Positions 46,888 to 56,801 of a stretch of 64,000 nt of DNA are shown here, in pieces. The first letter of the stretch is position 1, and each line of letters starts with the position of its first letter. Both the position numbers and the translations under genes were made by a program. Under the pieces are notes generated by a model, which worked only from the letters and a program-made list of their open reading frames with translations, was not told where the DNA came from and made no database searches. This DNA is from Roseobacter sp. GAI101 (GTDB lineage: Bacteria; Pseudomonadota; Alphaproteobacteria; Rhodobacterales; Rhodobacteraceae), in assembly GCF_000156335.1 (NCBI RefSeq), contig NZ_DS999213.1, forward strand, positions 76,231-140,230, in the 5' to 3' direction.

Positions 46888-48048
46888 TCAGGCCGCCCGT
46901 TCCGCCATCGCTGCGGCGAAACGTTCAAACAGGTAAAAGCTGTCTTGCGGACCCGGGCTAGCTTCGGGGTGGTGCTGCACAGACCAAACGGGCCGTCCTT
47001 CCATGCGGATGCCGCAGTTGGACCCGTCAAACAAGGATTGGTGGGTTTCAACCACACCTTTCGGCAGCGTCTGCGCATCAACAGCAAACCCGTGGTTCAT
47101 CGACGTGATCTCGACCTTGCCGGTGTCCATATCCTTGACGGGGTGGTTTGCACCGTGGTGGCCGTGGCTCATCTTGACAGTATTGCCGCCAAGGGCGCGG
47201 GCCAGCATCTGGTGGCCAAGGCAGATACCGAAGATCGGCAATTGCGTGTTTTCGATGATGCTCTTGATCATCGGCACGGCATATACGCCCGTCGCCGCCG
47301 GATCTCCGGGGCCGTTGGACAAAAACACGCCGTCAGGTTCATGCGCCATCACATCCTCATATGTGGCCGAGGCGGGCAGCACTGTCACATCGCAACCTAC
47401 CGACGCCAAGCAGCGCAGGATATTGCGTTTCGCGCCGTAATCGATGGCCACAACTTTGTGCGGTGCATTTTCCTGGGTGGCATAGCCTTCAGGCCAGGCC
47501 CACCGCATTTCATTCCAGCGATAGGATTGGGCGCAGGTGACCTCCTTGGCCAGATCCATGCCCTCAAGCCCGGCAAACCCGCGTGCGGCGGCGACCAGTG
47601 CTTCGATATCAAAGTTGCCATCGGGGTCATGGGCAAGGGCCGCATGGGGTGCGCCCTGGTGACGGATCGCGCGGGTCAGGCGGCGCGTGTCGATACCACC
47701 AATGGCGATGCGCCCGCGGGCGGCCAGCCACTCCGACAGATGTTGCGTCGACCGCCAGTTGCTGGGGTCCGTCGGCATCCATTTGACCACCATGCCCGCG
47801 GCGACGGGATCACCGGTTTCATCATCTTCGGGGTTAGTGCCGGTGTTGCCGATATGGGGGAAGGTAAAGGTCACGATCTGGCCCGCATAGGATGGATCGG
47901 TCATGATTTCCTGATAGCCGGTCATCGCTGTGTTAAAGCACAATTCGGCGACGGTCTGCCCCGTGGCACCGAACCCCATGCCGTAAAAAAGCGATCCGTC
48001 CGCAAGTGCAAGGCAGGCGGTCGGGCGGGAATGTGCTGGCGCAGTCAT
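46888..48048 (-). CDS. carA: Carbamoyl-phosphate synthase small subunit
   Basis: A 386-residue glutaminase subunit for arginine and pyrimidine synthesis. The N-terminal domain has ELCFNTAMTGYQEIMTDPSYAGQ, and the class I amidotransferase domain has the nucleophile in FGICLGHQMLARALGG and the His/Glu pair in HHPEASPGPQD. carB is not in the window. A 78-base G/C-rich tail with a possible GGGCGGC/GCCGCCC hairpin lies at the end of the gene. Confidence 0.96.
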   Translation of the reverse strand: MTAPAHSRPTACLALADGSLFYGMGFGATGQTVAELCFNTAMTGYQEIMTDPSYAGQIVTFTFPHIGNTGTNPEDDETGDPVAAGMVVKWMPTDPSNWRSTQHLSEWLAARGRIAIGGIDTRRLTRAIRHQGAPHAALAHDPDGNFDIEALVAAARGFAGLEGMDLAKEVTCAQSYRWNEMRWAWPEGYATQENAPHKVVAIDYGAKRNILRCLASVGCDVTVLPASATYEDVMAHEPDGVFLSNGPGDPAATGVYAVPMIKSIIENTQLPIFGICLGHQMLARALGGNTVKMSHGHHGANHPVKDMDTGKVEITSMNHGFAVDAQTLPKGVVETHQSLFDGSNCGIRMEGRPVWSVQHHPEASPGPQDSFYLFERFAAAMAERAA

Positions 48049-48244
48049 GGGGGGCCTCCGGGCGGCAGATGTATGGGGCTAAACGGGGGCAACCTAAAGC
48101 CGGCGCAGCACGGGGTCAAGAGTGTGTGGAAAATGATATTTCCATTGAATTCAGTGCCTTAGCTGCGCGTGTAGCCATTGCCTGTCGGCGTGAAAGTGGT
48201 TATGTTCGCCCGCTTAACAGCTGATGGTTCAAAGGACGATGGCA

Positions 48245-48703
48245 ATGGACTTGCGTACACGCATCACGGACGCCCTGAAACAGGCAATGAAAGACAAGGC
48301 CGCGCAGCGTCTGTCGACCTTGCGCCTGATCAATGCGGCGATCAAAGACAAGGACATCGCCGTGCGCATGGACGACGGGGATACCGGCGTGGGTGATCCG
48401 GAAGTCCTGGCGATTCTGGGCAAGATGGCAAAGCAGCGGATGGAATCAGTGCGCGCCTACGAAGAGGGCGGGCGCATTGATCTGGCCGATCGTGAACGAG
48501 AAGAAATCCAGGTCATCGAAGAATTCCTGCCGCGTCAACTGTCCGACGCAGAAGCCGCCAAGGCCGTTGATGATGCCATCGCAGAAGTCGGGGCGACGTC
48601 GATCCGGGACATGGGCAAGGTGATCGGTCTGCTGAAAGGCAAATATACTGGTCAGATGGATTTCGGTGCCGTCGGTCCCAAGGTCAAAGACCGCCTGAGC
48701 TAA
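48245..48703 (+). CDS. GatB/YqeY-domain protein
   Basis: A 152-residue all-helical protein (MDLRTRITDALKQAMKDKAAQRL, EFLPRQLSDAEAAKAVDDAI, KGKYTGQMDFGAVGPKVKDRL), the YqeY family related to the tail of amidotransferase subunit GatB. It may be tRNA-linked. I chose 48245 over 48239 or 48224 because AAAGGA is then nine bases upstream. It diverges from carA. Confidence 0.9.
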   Translation: MDLRTRITDALKQAMKDKAAQRLSTLRLINAAIKDKDIAVRMDDGDTGVGDPEVLAILGKMAKQRMESVRAYEEGGRIDLADREREEIQVIEEFLPRQLSDAEAAKAVDDAIAEVGATSIRDMGKVIGLLKGKYTGQMDFGAVGPKVKDRLS

Positions 48704-48706
48704 GCC

Positions 48707-49189
48707 TTATCGCAAAAGCGACCGGTTGAGCTCGTCAAAAAGCGCGATGCGTTCCTCTTCGCTGAGGAATTTGCCGATCTCGACCTCGCGGCCCTTGCCG
48801 CGCAATGTGACGTAATGCGGCACGGGCCCGTCCTTTTCGTATTTCGTCACGACCGTCCAGTAGCGGTTGCAATCCCATTCCATGACATCGCCCTTGGGGG
48901 TGGTGTGGATCAGGTGCACCGTGTCGTCGGTAAGGGTGAACACCTCTTCGATCTGGCGGGCCTTGTGGTTGCCTTGCAGGGCGAAATACACGCCCCCCAC
49001 GGCGGCAAGCATGAATGGCAGCAGCCCCCAAAGCAGCGGCGTGCCCAACAAGGGCAACGTGGGGATCAGGATCAGCGTGAAGGTGGTCAGGATAAACGCG
49101 GCAAATCCCTTTGGCGGCAAGGATTGATGCGGCCAAAGGTGCAGTTCCTGCGTCGCCGCAGTGGGGGCGGTTTTCCATTCATAGGGCAT
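48707..49189 (-). CDS. DUF2244 membrane protein
   Basis: A 160-residue protein. It has LHLWPHQSLPPKGFAAFILTTF, a double hydrophobic segment (about 28-50 and 52-72), and a C-terminal soluble domain with EVFTLTDDTVHLIHTTPKG and GREVEIGKFLSEEER. This is the DUF2244/COG5488 pattern. Function is not known. It converges on the YqeY gene with a 3-base gap. Confidence 0.85.
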   Translation of the reverse strand: MPYEWKTAPTAATQELHLWPHQSLPPKGFAAFILTTFTLILIPTLPLLGTPLLWGLLPFMLAAVGGVYFALQGNHKARQIEEVFTLTDDTVHLIHTTPKGDVMEWDCNRYWTVVTKYEKDGPVPHYVTLRGKGREVEIGKFLSEEERIALFDELNRSLLR

Positions 49190-49284
49190 TGGTCTGGGCG
49201 TCCGATTGGAATCTAGTCACCCCTCCAAGATAGCGTGTGCGTCGGGCCAGACAATGCGACAGATCGCGTCCGGCCCTGATATCT

Positions 49285-52200
49285 TTATTCCAGCTCTACC
49301 AGCAAATCCTTGGCGTCAATCTGGCCGCCGGGGCTGACATGCACCGCTTTGACGACTGCGTCACGCTCCGCATGGATGCCGGTTTCCATCTTCATCGCCT
49401 CGATGGTCAGCAGCAGATCGCCCGCCTTGACATGTTGGCCCACGACAGCCCCGACCGATGCGACGACCCCCGGCATCGGCGCGCCGATGTGGTTGGCATT
49501 GCCGTTTTCGGCCTTGGGACGCTTGGCCGATGTTGCTTTGACCAGACGGTTGGGGACCCGCACGACACGGGGCTGGCCGTTCAGTTCAAAGAACACTTTG
49601 ACATCGCCGTCTTCGTTGGTTTCGCTTAGCGCTTGCAAACGGATTTCGAGAGTCTTGCCGGGGTCGATTTCACCGGTGATTTCCTCGCCCGGTTCCATGC
49701 CGTAAAAGAACGTGCGCGTCGGCAGCACACGAACGGGGCCATAGATGCGATGCCGCCCTTTGTAATCAAGGAAAACCTTGGGGTACATCAGGTAGCCTGA
49801 CAGATCGTCGTCCTCGACTTCGGCCCCCTCAAGCTGGGCTTTCAGCTCGGCGCGGGTTGCCTCGAGATCCGTGGGCGGCAGATGTGCACCGGGGCGTTCC
49901 GTATTGGGTTGTTCCCCCTTGAGCACCTTCTTGACGATGCCCGCAGGGAACCCGCCCGGAGGTTGGCCCAGATTGCCGCGCATCATGTCGATGACAGAGT
50001 CAGGAAAGGACATTTCCGCCTCGGGGTCTTCGACCTGCGCGCGGGTCAAGCCCTGAGACACCATCATCAGCGCCATATCCCCGACGACTTTTGACGAAGG
50101 CGTGACCTTGACGATATCGCCGAACATCTGGTTGACGTCGGCATAGGTCTTGGCAACCTCGGGCCAGCGGTCGTCCAGCCCCATTGACGCGGCCTGCGCC
50201 TTGAGGTTGGTGAACTGGCCGCCGGGCATTTCGTGCAGATATACCTCCGAGGAGGGGGCCTGCATGCCGGTCTCGAAGGCGGCGTATTCGCCGCGGACTT
50301 CTTCCCAGTAGTTTGATATTTCGCGCACGGCGTCCATCGACAGGCCGGTGTCGCGGTCAGTGTGTTTCAGCGCCTCGACGACGGACCCCAATGTGGCTTG
50401 CGAGGTGTTGCCCGACAGGGCGTCCATCGCGCAATCCACGGCATCGACGCCGGCCTCGGAAGCGGCCATGATGGTGGCAATCGCAACACCGGCGGTGTCA
50501 TGGGTGTGGAAGTGGATCGGCAACCCGACCTCGGATTTCAGCGCCTTGATCAACACCTTGGCCGCGTTGGGTTTCAGAAGTCCGGCCATATCCTTCAGAC
50601 CAAGGACATGCGCGCCAGCCGCTTTCAGCTCCTTACCCATCGCCACATAATATTTAAGATCATATTTCGCGCGATCCGGGTCAAAGATATCGCCGGTGTA
50701 GCAAATGGTGCCTTCACAAATCTTGCCGTTATCAATCACGGCGTCCATCGCCACGCGCATGTTTTCAACCCAGTTCAGGCTGTCGAACACGCGGAACACG
50801 TCCACGCCTTCGGTGGCGGCGACGCGCACGAATTCCTGCACCACGTTGTCGGGGTAATTGGTATAGCCAACCCCGTTCGACCCGCGCAGCAACATCTGCG
50901 TCATCACGTTCGGGATCGCGGCGCGCAGGTCACGCAGGCGTTGCCACGGGCATTCCTGCAAGAAACGGTATGCCACATCAAAGGTCGCGCCGCCCCAGCA
51001 TTCCATCGAGAAAAGCGTGGGCAGGTTGGCGGCATAGGCCGGGGCGACCTTGATCATGTCATGGCTGCGCATCCGCGTGGCGAGCAGGGATTGGTGCCCG
51101 TCGCGCATGGTGGTGTCGGTGATCAGAAGCTGGCGTTGCTGGCCCATCCAGTCGGCGACCGCTTGCGGGCCCTTTTGTTCCAGCAGGTTGCGGGTGCCCA
51201 TCTGCGGCTCGGCCCGTGCCGCGGGGGGCATGGGGGCACGCACGGTGACGGCAGGACGTTCAAACCCCTTGGTTTCGGGATGCCCGTTCACGGTGATGTC
51301 GGCGATGTAGGTCAGCACCTTGGTGGCGCGGTCGCGGCGTTTCTTGAAGGTGAACAGTTCGGGCGTCTGGTCTATGAATTTGGTATGGTAGGTGTTGTTC
51401 AGGAACGTCGGGTGCTTGAGCAGGTTTTCCACAAAGGCGATGTTGGTCGATACGCCGCGAATGCGGAATTCGCGCAACGCGCGGTCCATCCGGGCAATCG
51501 CGGCCTGCGGGGTCTGCGCCTTGGCGGTGACCTTGACCAGCAGGCTGTCGTAATAGCGCGTGATCACGCCGCCGGAATAGGCGGTGCCGCCGTCCAGACG
51601 GATGCCCATGCCGGTCGCTTCGCGGAAGGCGGTGATGCGGCCGTAATCGGGGATGAAGTTGTTTTGCGGGTCTTCGGTCGTGATCCGGGTTTGGAGCGCG
51701 TGACCGTTCAACTGCACATCTGCCTGGCTGGCCTTGCCGGTTGCTTCGGCAATCGACTTTCCCTCGGCAATCAGGATTTGCGCCTGCACGATGTCGATGC
51801 CGGTGACTTCTTCGGTAACGGTATGTTCGACCTGTACGCGGGGGTTCACTTCGATGAAGTAGAACTTGTCGTCAGCCATATCCATCAGGAATTCGACAGT
51901 GCCCGCGCATTCATAGTTCACGTGGGCGCAGATCTTGCGGCCCAGTTCGCAGATCTCGGCCCGTTGTGCTTCGGTCAGATAGGGGGCGGGGGCGCGTTCA
52001 ACGACCTTCTGGTTGCGGCGCTGGACCGAACAGTCACGTTCGAACAGATGGTAGATTTCGCCGTGCTTGTCGCCCAAAATCTGGACCTCGACATGGCGCG
52101 CCTTGAGGATCATCTTTTCCAGATAGCCTTCGCCGTTGCCAAAGGCGGCTTCGGCCTCGCGGCGGCCCTCGAGTACCTTTTCCTCAAGCTCTTTTTCCGA

Positions 52201-52725
52201 TTCAATCGGCCGCATCCCGCGACCGCCGCCGCCCCAGGACGCCTTGAGCATCAGGGGATAGCCGACCTCGGCCGCCTGTTTGCGCACCAGATCCATGTCG
52301 TCGCCCAGGACTTCGGTGGCGGGGATCACGGGGACGCCCGCCTCGACCGCGACGCGGCGCGCGCTGGCCTTGTCACCCAAGGCGCGCATGGTCTCGGCGC
52401 GGGGGCCGATGAAAGTGATGCCGTTTTGTTCGCATGCGTCCACGAAATCGGGGTTTTCGGACAGCAGGCCGTAGCCGGGGTGGATCGCGTCGGCCCCGCT
52501 TGCCTTTGCGACGCGGATGATTTCATCAATGCTCAGATAGGCTGCGACCGGGCCCAGACCCGCGCCGATGCGGTACGCCTCATCCGCCTTGAAGCGGTGC
52601 AGGCCGAGTTTGTCTTCCTCGGCAAAGACGGCGACTGTTTTCTTTCCCATCTCGTTGGCCGCGCGCATGATGCGGATGGCGATTTCACCGCGGTTGGCGA
52701 TCAGGATTTTTTTGAAGTCGGTCAT
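49285..52725 (-). CDS. pyc: Pyruvate carboxylase
   Basis: A 1146-residue single-chain enzyme. Domains in order: biotin carboxylase (about 1-460; FKKILIANRGEIAIRIMRA, ASWGGGGRGMRPIE), the allosteric linker, carboxyltransferase (about 530-830; DTTMRDGHQSLLATRMRSHD), and a biotin-carrier domain at the end (LTIEAMKMETGIHAE, Lys biotinylated). It makes oxaloacetate from pyruvate, bicarbonate and ATP. The start 52725 is preferred over 52737. The gene follows lldD on the same strand by 105 bases. Confidence 0.97.
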   Translation of the reverse strand: MTDFKKILIANRGEIAIRIMRAANEMGKKTVAVFAEEDKLGLHRFKADEAYRIGAGLGPVAAYLSIDEIIRVAKASGADAIHPGYGLLSENPDFVDACEQNGITFIGPRAETMRALGDKASARRVAVEAGVPVIPATEVLGDDMDLVRKQAAEVGYPLMLKASWGGGGRGMRPIESEKELEEKVLEGRREAEAAFGNGEGYLEKMILKARHVEVQILGDKHGEIYHLFERDCSVQRRNQKVVERAPAPYLTEAQRAEICELGRKICAHVNYECAGTVEFLMDMADDKFYFIEVNPRVQVEHTVTEEVTGIDIVQAQILIAEGKSIAEATGKASQADVQLNGHALQTRITTEDPQNNFIPDYGRITAFREATGMGIRLDGGTAYSGGVITRYYDSLLVKVTAKAQTPQAAIARMDRALREFRIRGVSTNIAFVENLLKHPTFLNNTYHTKFIDQTPELFTFKKRRDRATKVLTYIADITVNGHPETKGFERPAVTVRAPMPPAARAEPQMGTRNLLEQKGPQAVADWMGQQRQLLITDTTMRDGHQSLLATRMRSHDMIKVAPAYAANLPTLFSMECWGGATFDVAYRFLQECPWQRLRDLRAAIPNVMTQMLLRGSNGVGYTNYPDNVVQEFVRVAATEGVDVFRVFDSLNWVENMRVAMDAVIDNGKICEGTICYTGDIFDPDRAKYDLKYYVAMGKELKAAGAHVLGLKDMAGLLKPNAAKVLIKALKSEVGLPIHFHTHDTAGVAIATIMAASEAGVDAVDCAMDALSGNTSQATLGSVVEALKHTDRDTGLSMDAVREISNYWEEVRGEYAAFETGMQAPSSEVYLHEMPGGQFTNLKAQAASMGLDDRWPEVAKTYADVNQMFGDIVKVTPSSKVVGDMALMMVSQGLTRAQVEDPEAEMSFPDSVIDMMRGNLGQPPGGFPAGIVKKVLKGEQPNTERPGAHLPPTDLEATRAELKAQLEGAEVEDDDLSGYLMYPKVFLDYKGRHRIYGPVRVLPTRTFFYGMEPGEEITGEIDPGKTLEIRLQALSETNEDGDVKVFFELNGQPRVVRVPNRLVKATSAKRPKAENGNANHIGAPMPGVVASVGAVVGQHVKAGDLLLTIEAMKMETGIHAERDAVVKAVHVSPGGQIDAKDLLVELE

Positions 52726-52830
52726 TTTCGGTCTCACTGTCTGTCAGAGTGGTCGCGTATTTCAGGCGTTAACCATGTCGCTGCGTCGCAGCATGGTGGG
52801 GATGTTCTTGCGGTGATGCAAGTAGAACTT

Positions 52831-54015
52831 TTATCCCTCCGGGGGGGATTTTTTTCCATTTGGAAAGGCAGGGAACGCGTTCAGAGGCAGCGTGGGCGGC
52901 AGGTCGCGCAGGGTTCTTGCGCCCAGTTGGCCCATGTTGGCGGTCAGGTCCTTGGCAAGAATATCGATCAGGTGGTCGATGCCTTTCGGGCCAAGTGCTG
53001 CGAGGGCGAGGTGGAACGCCTGGCCCAGCATGACAAAATCCGCACCAAGGGCCAAGGCGCGCAGGATATCGATCCCGTTTTCAATGCCGCTGTCGAAAAT
53101 GACCGGCAGGCCGGTGGCGGCGCGGATGCCGGGCAGCATGTCTATGGTGGCAGGGGCCGCATCGAATTGCCGGCCCGCGTGGTTCGAAACCCAGATCGCA
53201 TCTGCCCCGATCTGTTCCAGCTGCGTTGCGTCATCTGGGCGCAGCACCCCTTTGATCAGGAAAGGGCCATCCCATGCGTCGCGCAACCATTTTACATAGT
53301 CCCAATCCGGCGATGTGCGCAAAAGATACCCGACATGGGCGGTGGACGACAGCCCCTTGGCGGTGGTGTCCTTGTACTTGTCCAGCATGCGCATGTTGGG
53401 CATGCCCCGGCGCGCCATGCCCATTGCCCACGCGGGCCTGCGCGCCACCTGCGCCATCAGGCGCGGGGTCAGGCGTGGCGGGTTGGTCAGCCCCGAGCGT
53501 GTCAGACGCTCGCGGCGGCTGGCGACTGGCACATCTACGGTGAGGATCAGCCCCTTGAACCCTGCACCCCTGGCGCGGTTAAGCATATCGGTGCGGATTT
53601 CAGGGTCGCGGGGCGGGTAAAGCTGAAACCATGCGTTTTCGCCCAAGTGGGGGGAGAGGTCCTCGGGGTTTTGGCTGGCGACGGTGGACAAGCTGTAGGG
53701 CAGGCCGACGCGCGCGGCCGTGCGGGCCAGATGAGCCTCGGCGTCAGGCCAGATCAGGCCCGACATGCCGACGGGGGCGATGCCGAAGGGCAGAGGAAAC
53801 CGATGGCCGAACAGTTCGGTCGAGAGATCAGGCACGAATTCACCGTGCAGGATCGACGGCATGAAGCCGATCCGGTCCAGGGCCGCACGGTTCAGGCGTT
53901 TGGTCGCGGCCCCTCCGGTTGCGCTGTCCAGATAATCCCAGACGAATTTCGGCAAGCGCTGTTTCGCGCGCTGGCGAAGATCTGAGAGGGCGGGGTAGCG
54001 TGCGTGCAAATCCAT
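52831..54015 (-). CDS. lldD: FMN-dependent alpha-hydroxy-acid dehydrogenase (L-lactate dehydrogenase-like)
   Basis: A 394-residue TIM-barrel flavoprotein. It begins LHARYPALSDLRQRAKQRLPKFVWDYLDS, contains LPFGIAPVGMSGLIWPDAE and the catalytic His in WVSNHAGRQFDAAP, and ends with the FMN-binding DSGIENGIDILRALALGADFVMLG. It probably oxidises L-lactate to pyruvate at the membrane. Glycolate or mandelate oxidases share the fold. The ribosome site before its start is poor; a 22-codon frame ends 12 bases upstream. Confidence 0.9.
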   Translation of the reverse strand: MDLHARYPALSDLRQRAKQRLPKFVWDYLDSATGGAATKRLNRAALDRIGFMPSILHGEFVPDLSTELFGHRFPLPFGIAPVGMSGLIWPDAEAHLARTAARVGLPYSLSTVASQNPEDLSPHLGENAWFQLYPPRDPEIRTDMLNRARGAGFKGLILTVDVPVASRRERLTRSGLTNPPRLTPRLMAQVARRPAWAMGMARRGMPNMRMLDKYKDTTAKGLSSTAHVGYLLRTSPDWDYVKWLRDAWDGPFLIKGVLRPDDATQLEQIGADAIWVSNHAGRQFDAAPATIDMLPGIRAATGLPVIFDSGIENGIDILRALALGADFVMLGQAFHLALAALGPKGIDHLIDILAKDLTANMGQLGARTLRDLPPTLPLNAFPAFPNGKKSPPEG

Positions 54016-54027
54016 ATGCGCATTTGG

Positions 54028-54096
54028 TCAGGCACCCTTGGCATTGTCCAGCATCAGCTTGTCCGATTTGAGCAAAAGCGCGTCGTAACCCGGCAC
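54028..54096 (-). CDS. Possible short coding frame before lldD
   Basis: A 22-codon frame (GTG start, VPGYDALLLKSDKLMLDNAK... then TGA) ends 12 bases before the lldD start. Third-codon positions are G/C-rich as in the neighbours and the residues look protein-like. It could be a translated leader, a pseudogene scrap or coincidence. There is no clear ribosome site before it. Confidence 0.3.
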   Translation of the reverse strand: MPGYDALLLKSDKLMLDNAKGA

Positions 54097-54233
54097 ATTC
54101 TTGCCCGAACCGTGTCCCTTTCAAGGGTGGCACCAGAATTCAGGGGATTCGACCGTATTTTTGCGCCTTGGGGCTTGGAACATTTTAAGAACGTCCCTTT
54201 CATTCGGGGCTTGTGCGGGCTAGATTGTGTTCC

Positions 54234-56654
54234 ATGAATGATTTTGACGAAATGGACGCCTTTGAGGGCGCATCTTTATCGGCACGTGCGATGGCTGCGC
54301 GGCCTCAGCCATATCTGGACGGGTTGAACCCTGCGCAGCGCGCCGCGGTTGAGCAGATGGACGGGCCCGTGCTGATGCTCGCCGGGGCCGGCACCGGCAA
54401 GACCAAGGCGCTGACTGCGCGCATTGTGCACTTGATGAACACAGGCCGCGCGCGTCCGAACGAGATTCTGGCGGTGACCTTTACCAACAAGGCCGCGCGC
54501 GAGATGAAAAACCGTGTCGGCGGAATGCTGGGGCAAAGCATCGAAGGCATGCCGTGGCTGGGCACATTCCACGCGATCTGCGTCAAGCTGTTGCGTCGGC
54601 ACGCAGAACTGGTCGGGCTGAAATCGAACTTTACGATTCTTGATACGGACGACCAGCTCCGCCTGCTTAAACAGTTGATCAAGGCCGAGGGGATTGACGA
54701 CAAACGCTGGCCCGCTCGGATGTTGGCGGGCATCATCGACGGCTGGAAAAACCGAGCGCTGACACCGGACAAGCTGCCAAGCGCTGATGCGGGTCATTAT
54801 AACCACCGTGGACCCGAGATTTACAAACAGTACCAAGCGCGCCTGAAAGAGCTGAACGCCTGCGATTTCGGCGATCTGCTGTTGCATATGGTCACGATTT
54901 TCCAAACCCACGATGATCTGCTGAAACAGTATCAGCGCTGGTTCAAGTTCATCCTTGTGGATGAATACCAGGACACCAACGTCGCACAATATTTGTGGCT
55001 TCGGTTGCTGGCGTCAGGGCACAAGAACATCTGTTGCGTGGGCGATGACGACCAGTCGATCTATGGCTGGCGTGGGGCCGAAGTGGGCAATATCCTGCGT
55101 TTTGAAACAGATTTTCCCGGATCCCATGTGGTGCGCCTGGAACAGAATTACCGGTCCACGCCGCATATTCTGGCCGCCGCATCGGGCGTGATTGCAGGCA
55201 ACCAGGGACGTTTGGGCAAGACGCTCTGGACTGAAGCGCGAGAGGGCGAGAAGGTCCGGCTGATCGGCCATTGGGATGGCGAGGAAGAAGCCCGCTGGAT
55301 CGGGGACGAGATCGAATCGATGCAGCGCGGCACCCGCGATCTGCCGAAATTTTCCTTGGATGACATGGCGATCCTTGTCCGTGCCTCGCACCAGATGCGC
55401 GCGTTCGAGGACCGGTTTCTGACTATCGGTCTGCCCTACCGCGTGATTGGCGGGCCGCGATTCTACGAGCGGCTCGAGATCAGGGATGCGATGGCCTATT
55501 TCCGGGTCGTGACATCGCCCGACGATGATCTAGCCTTTGAGCGGATCGTGAACACGCCCAAACGCGGGTTGGGCGACAAGGCGCAGCAGAATATACAGAA
55601 AACCGCCCGAGAGAATGGCGTGAACCTTGTCGAGGGCGCGCGGATTTTGCTGGCCAATGGCGGGATCGGTGGCAAGGGCGCGGCGCAACTGCGGCTGTTG
55701 ATCGACGGGATCGAACGCTGGGGGCAGATGATGCGCGGGCCACGTCTGAGGGTCGAGATTGATGATGACAGCGTGATTGACGACAGTGCGCCAACCACGC
55801 GCTATGAATATGGCCCGCCCGAGCTTTCGCATGTGGAACTCGCACAGATCATTCTGGATGAAAGCGGCTATACGGGCCACTGGCAGAATGACAAGACGCC
55901 CGAGGCTCCGGGGCGGCTCGAGAACCTCAAGGAATTGGTCAAGGCCTTGGAACAGTTCGAGAATCTGCAAGGGTTTCTGGAACATGTCAGCCTGATCATG
56001 GACAATGAAAGCGATGAGGGCGGGGCAAAAGTGTCAATCATGACGCTGCACGCCGCCAAAGGTCTGGAATTTCCGACCGTGTTCCTGCCGGGCTGGGAAG
56101 ATGGGCTGTTTCCGTCGCAACGTAGCATGGACGAATCGGGGCTAAAGGGCCTCGAGGAAGAGCGCCGTCTGGCATATGTGGGAATCACCCGCGCCGAGCA
56201 GATTTGCACCATTTCATTCGCTGCGAACAGGCGGGTGTTCGGGCAATGGCAAAACGCGATGCCGTCGCGGTTTATCGATGAATTGCCCGAGGGTCATGTG
56301 GACGTACTGACCCCGCCCGGCCTTTTCGGCGGAAGTTTTGGCGCTGCGATGCCGAAATCAAACCTGCACGAGAAAGCCGCCGAGGCAAATGTCTACAATT
56401 CTCCCGGTTGGCGGCGTCTGCAATCGCGCAGCAATGATCGGGGCATGGGGCAACCGTCCGAGGCCCGCAATATGACCATCGACATGACTGCCGTCAGCAG
56501 CTTTACGATGGGCGAAAGGGTGTTTCATCAGAAATTTGGCTACGGCGACGTGATCGGAATCGAAGGTGACAAGCTTGAGGTCGCCTTTGAGAAGGCCGGT
56601 ACCAAAAAGGTGGTTTCCCGATTCTTGACGGGGTCGGACGACGTCCCGTTCTAG
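54234..56654 (+). CDS. UvrD/PcrA-family ATP-dependent DNA helicase
   Basis: An 806-residue superfamily 1A helicase. Q-motif LNPAQRAAVEQM, Walker A GAGTGKTKALT, VTFTNKAAREMKNRV, DEYQDTN, GDDDQSIYGWRGAE, LEQNYRS, SIMTLHAAKGLEFPTVFLPG and RRLAYVGITRA are all present in order. The C-terminal tail resembles PcrA (FGYGDVIGIEGDKLEVAFEKAGTK). The start 54234 (MNDFDEMDAF) is preferred over 54213. It unwinds DNA for repair and replication restart. Confidence 0.95.
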   Translation: MNDFDEMDAFEGASLSARAMAARPQPYLDGLNPAQRAAVEQMDGPVLMLAGAGTGKTKALTARIVHLMNTGRARPNEILAVTFTNKAAREMKNRVGGMLGQSIEGMPWLGTFHAICVKLLRRHAELVGLKSNFTILDTDDQLRLLKQLIKAEGIDDKRWPARMLAGIIDGWKNRALTPDKLPSADAGHYNHRGPEIYKQYQARLKELNACDFGDLLLHMVTIFQTHDDLLKQYQRWFKFILVDEYQDTNVAQYLWLRLLASGHKNICCVGDDDQSIYGWRGAEVGNILRFETDFPGSHVVRLEQNYRSTPHILAAASGVIAGNQGRLGKTLWTEAREGEKVRLIGHWDGEEEARWIGDEIESMQRGTRDLPKFSLDDMAILVRASHQMRAFEDRFLTIGLPYRVIGGPRFYERLEIRDAMAYFRVVTSPDDDLAFERIVNTPKRGLGDKAQQNIQKTARENGVNLVEGARILLANGGIGGKGAAQLRLLIDGIERWGQMMRGPRLRVEIDDDSVIDDSAPTTRYEYGPPELSHVELAQIILDESGYTGHWQNDKTPEAPGRLENLKELVKALEQFENLQGFLEHVSLIMDNESDEGGAKVSIMTLHAAKGLEFPTVFLPGWEDGLFPSQRSMDESGLKGLEEERRLAYVGITRAEQICTISFAANRRVFGQWQNAMPSRFIDELPEGHVDVLTPPGLFGGSFGAAMPKSNLHEKAAEANVYNSPGWRRLQSRSNDRGMGQPSEARNMTIDMTAVSSFTMGERVFHQKFGYGDVIGIEGDKLEVAFEKAGTKKVVSRFLTGSDDVPF

Positions 56655-56801
56655 GTCAGGGGGGCCGCATTTTACCGCGCAGCCCTTAACCCAGCACGCA
56701 CTTCGATGTCGCCTGATCTCGGGAAAAACACGGCAGCCAAACATCACTACAGCAAATTAAGAGGCGTAGTGGTCTGCGGATGGTGTGGAGCACCTAAATC
56801 G

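Noticed and set aside
50362..53985. Very long plus-strand open frame (about 1207 codons)
   Set aside because: It runs antisense across both pyruvate carboxylase and the lldD gene, which are clear on the minus strand with full domain motifs. Long antisense frames are common in GC-rich coding DNA.
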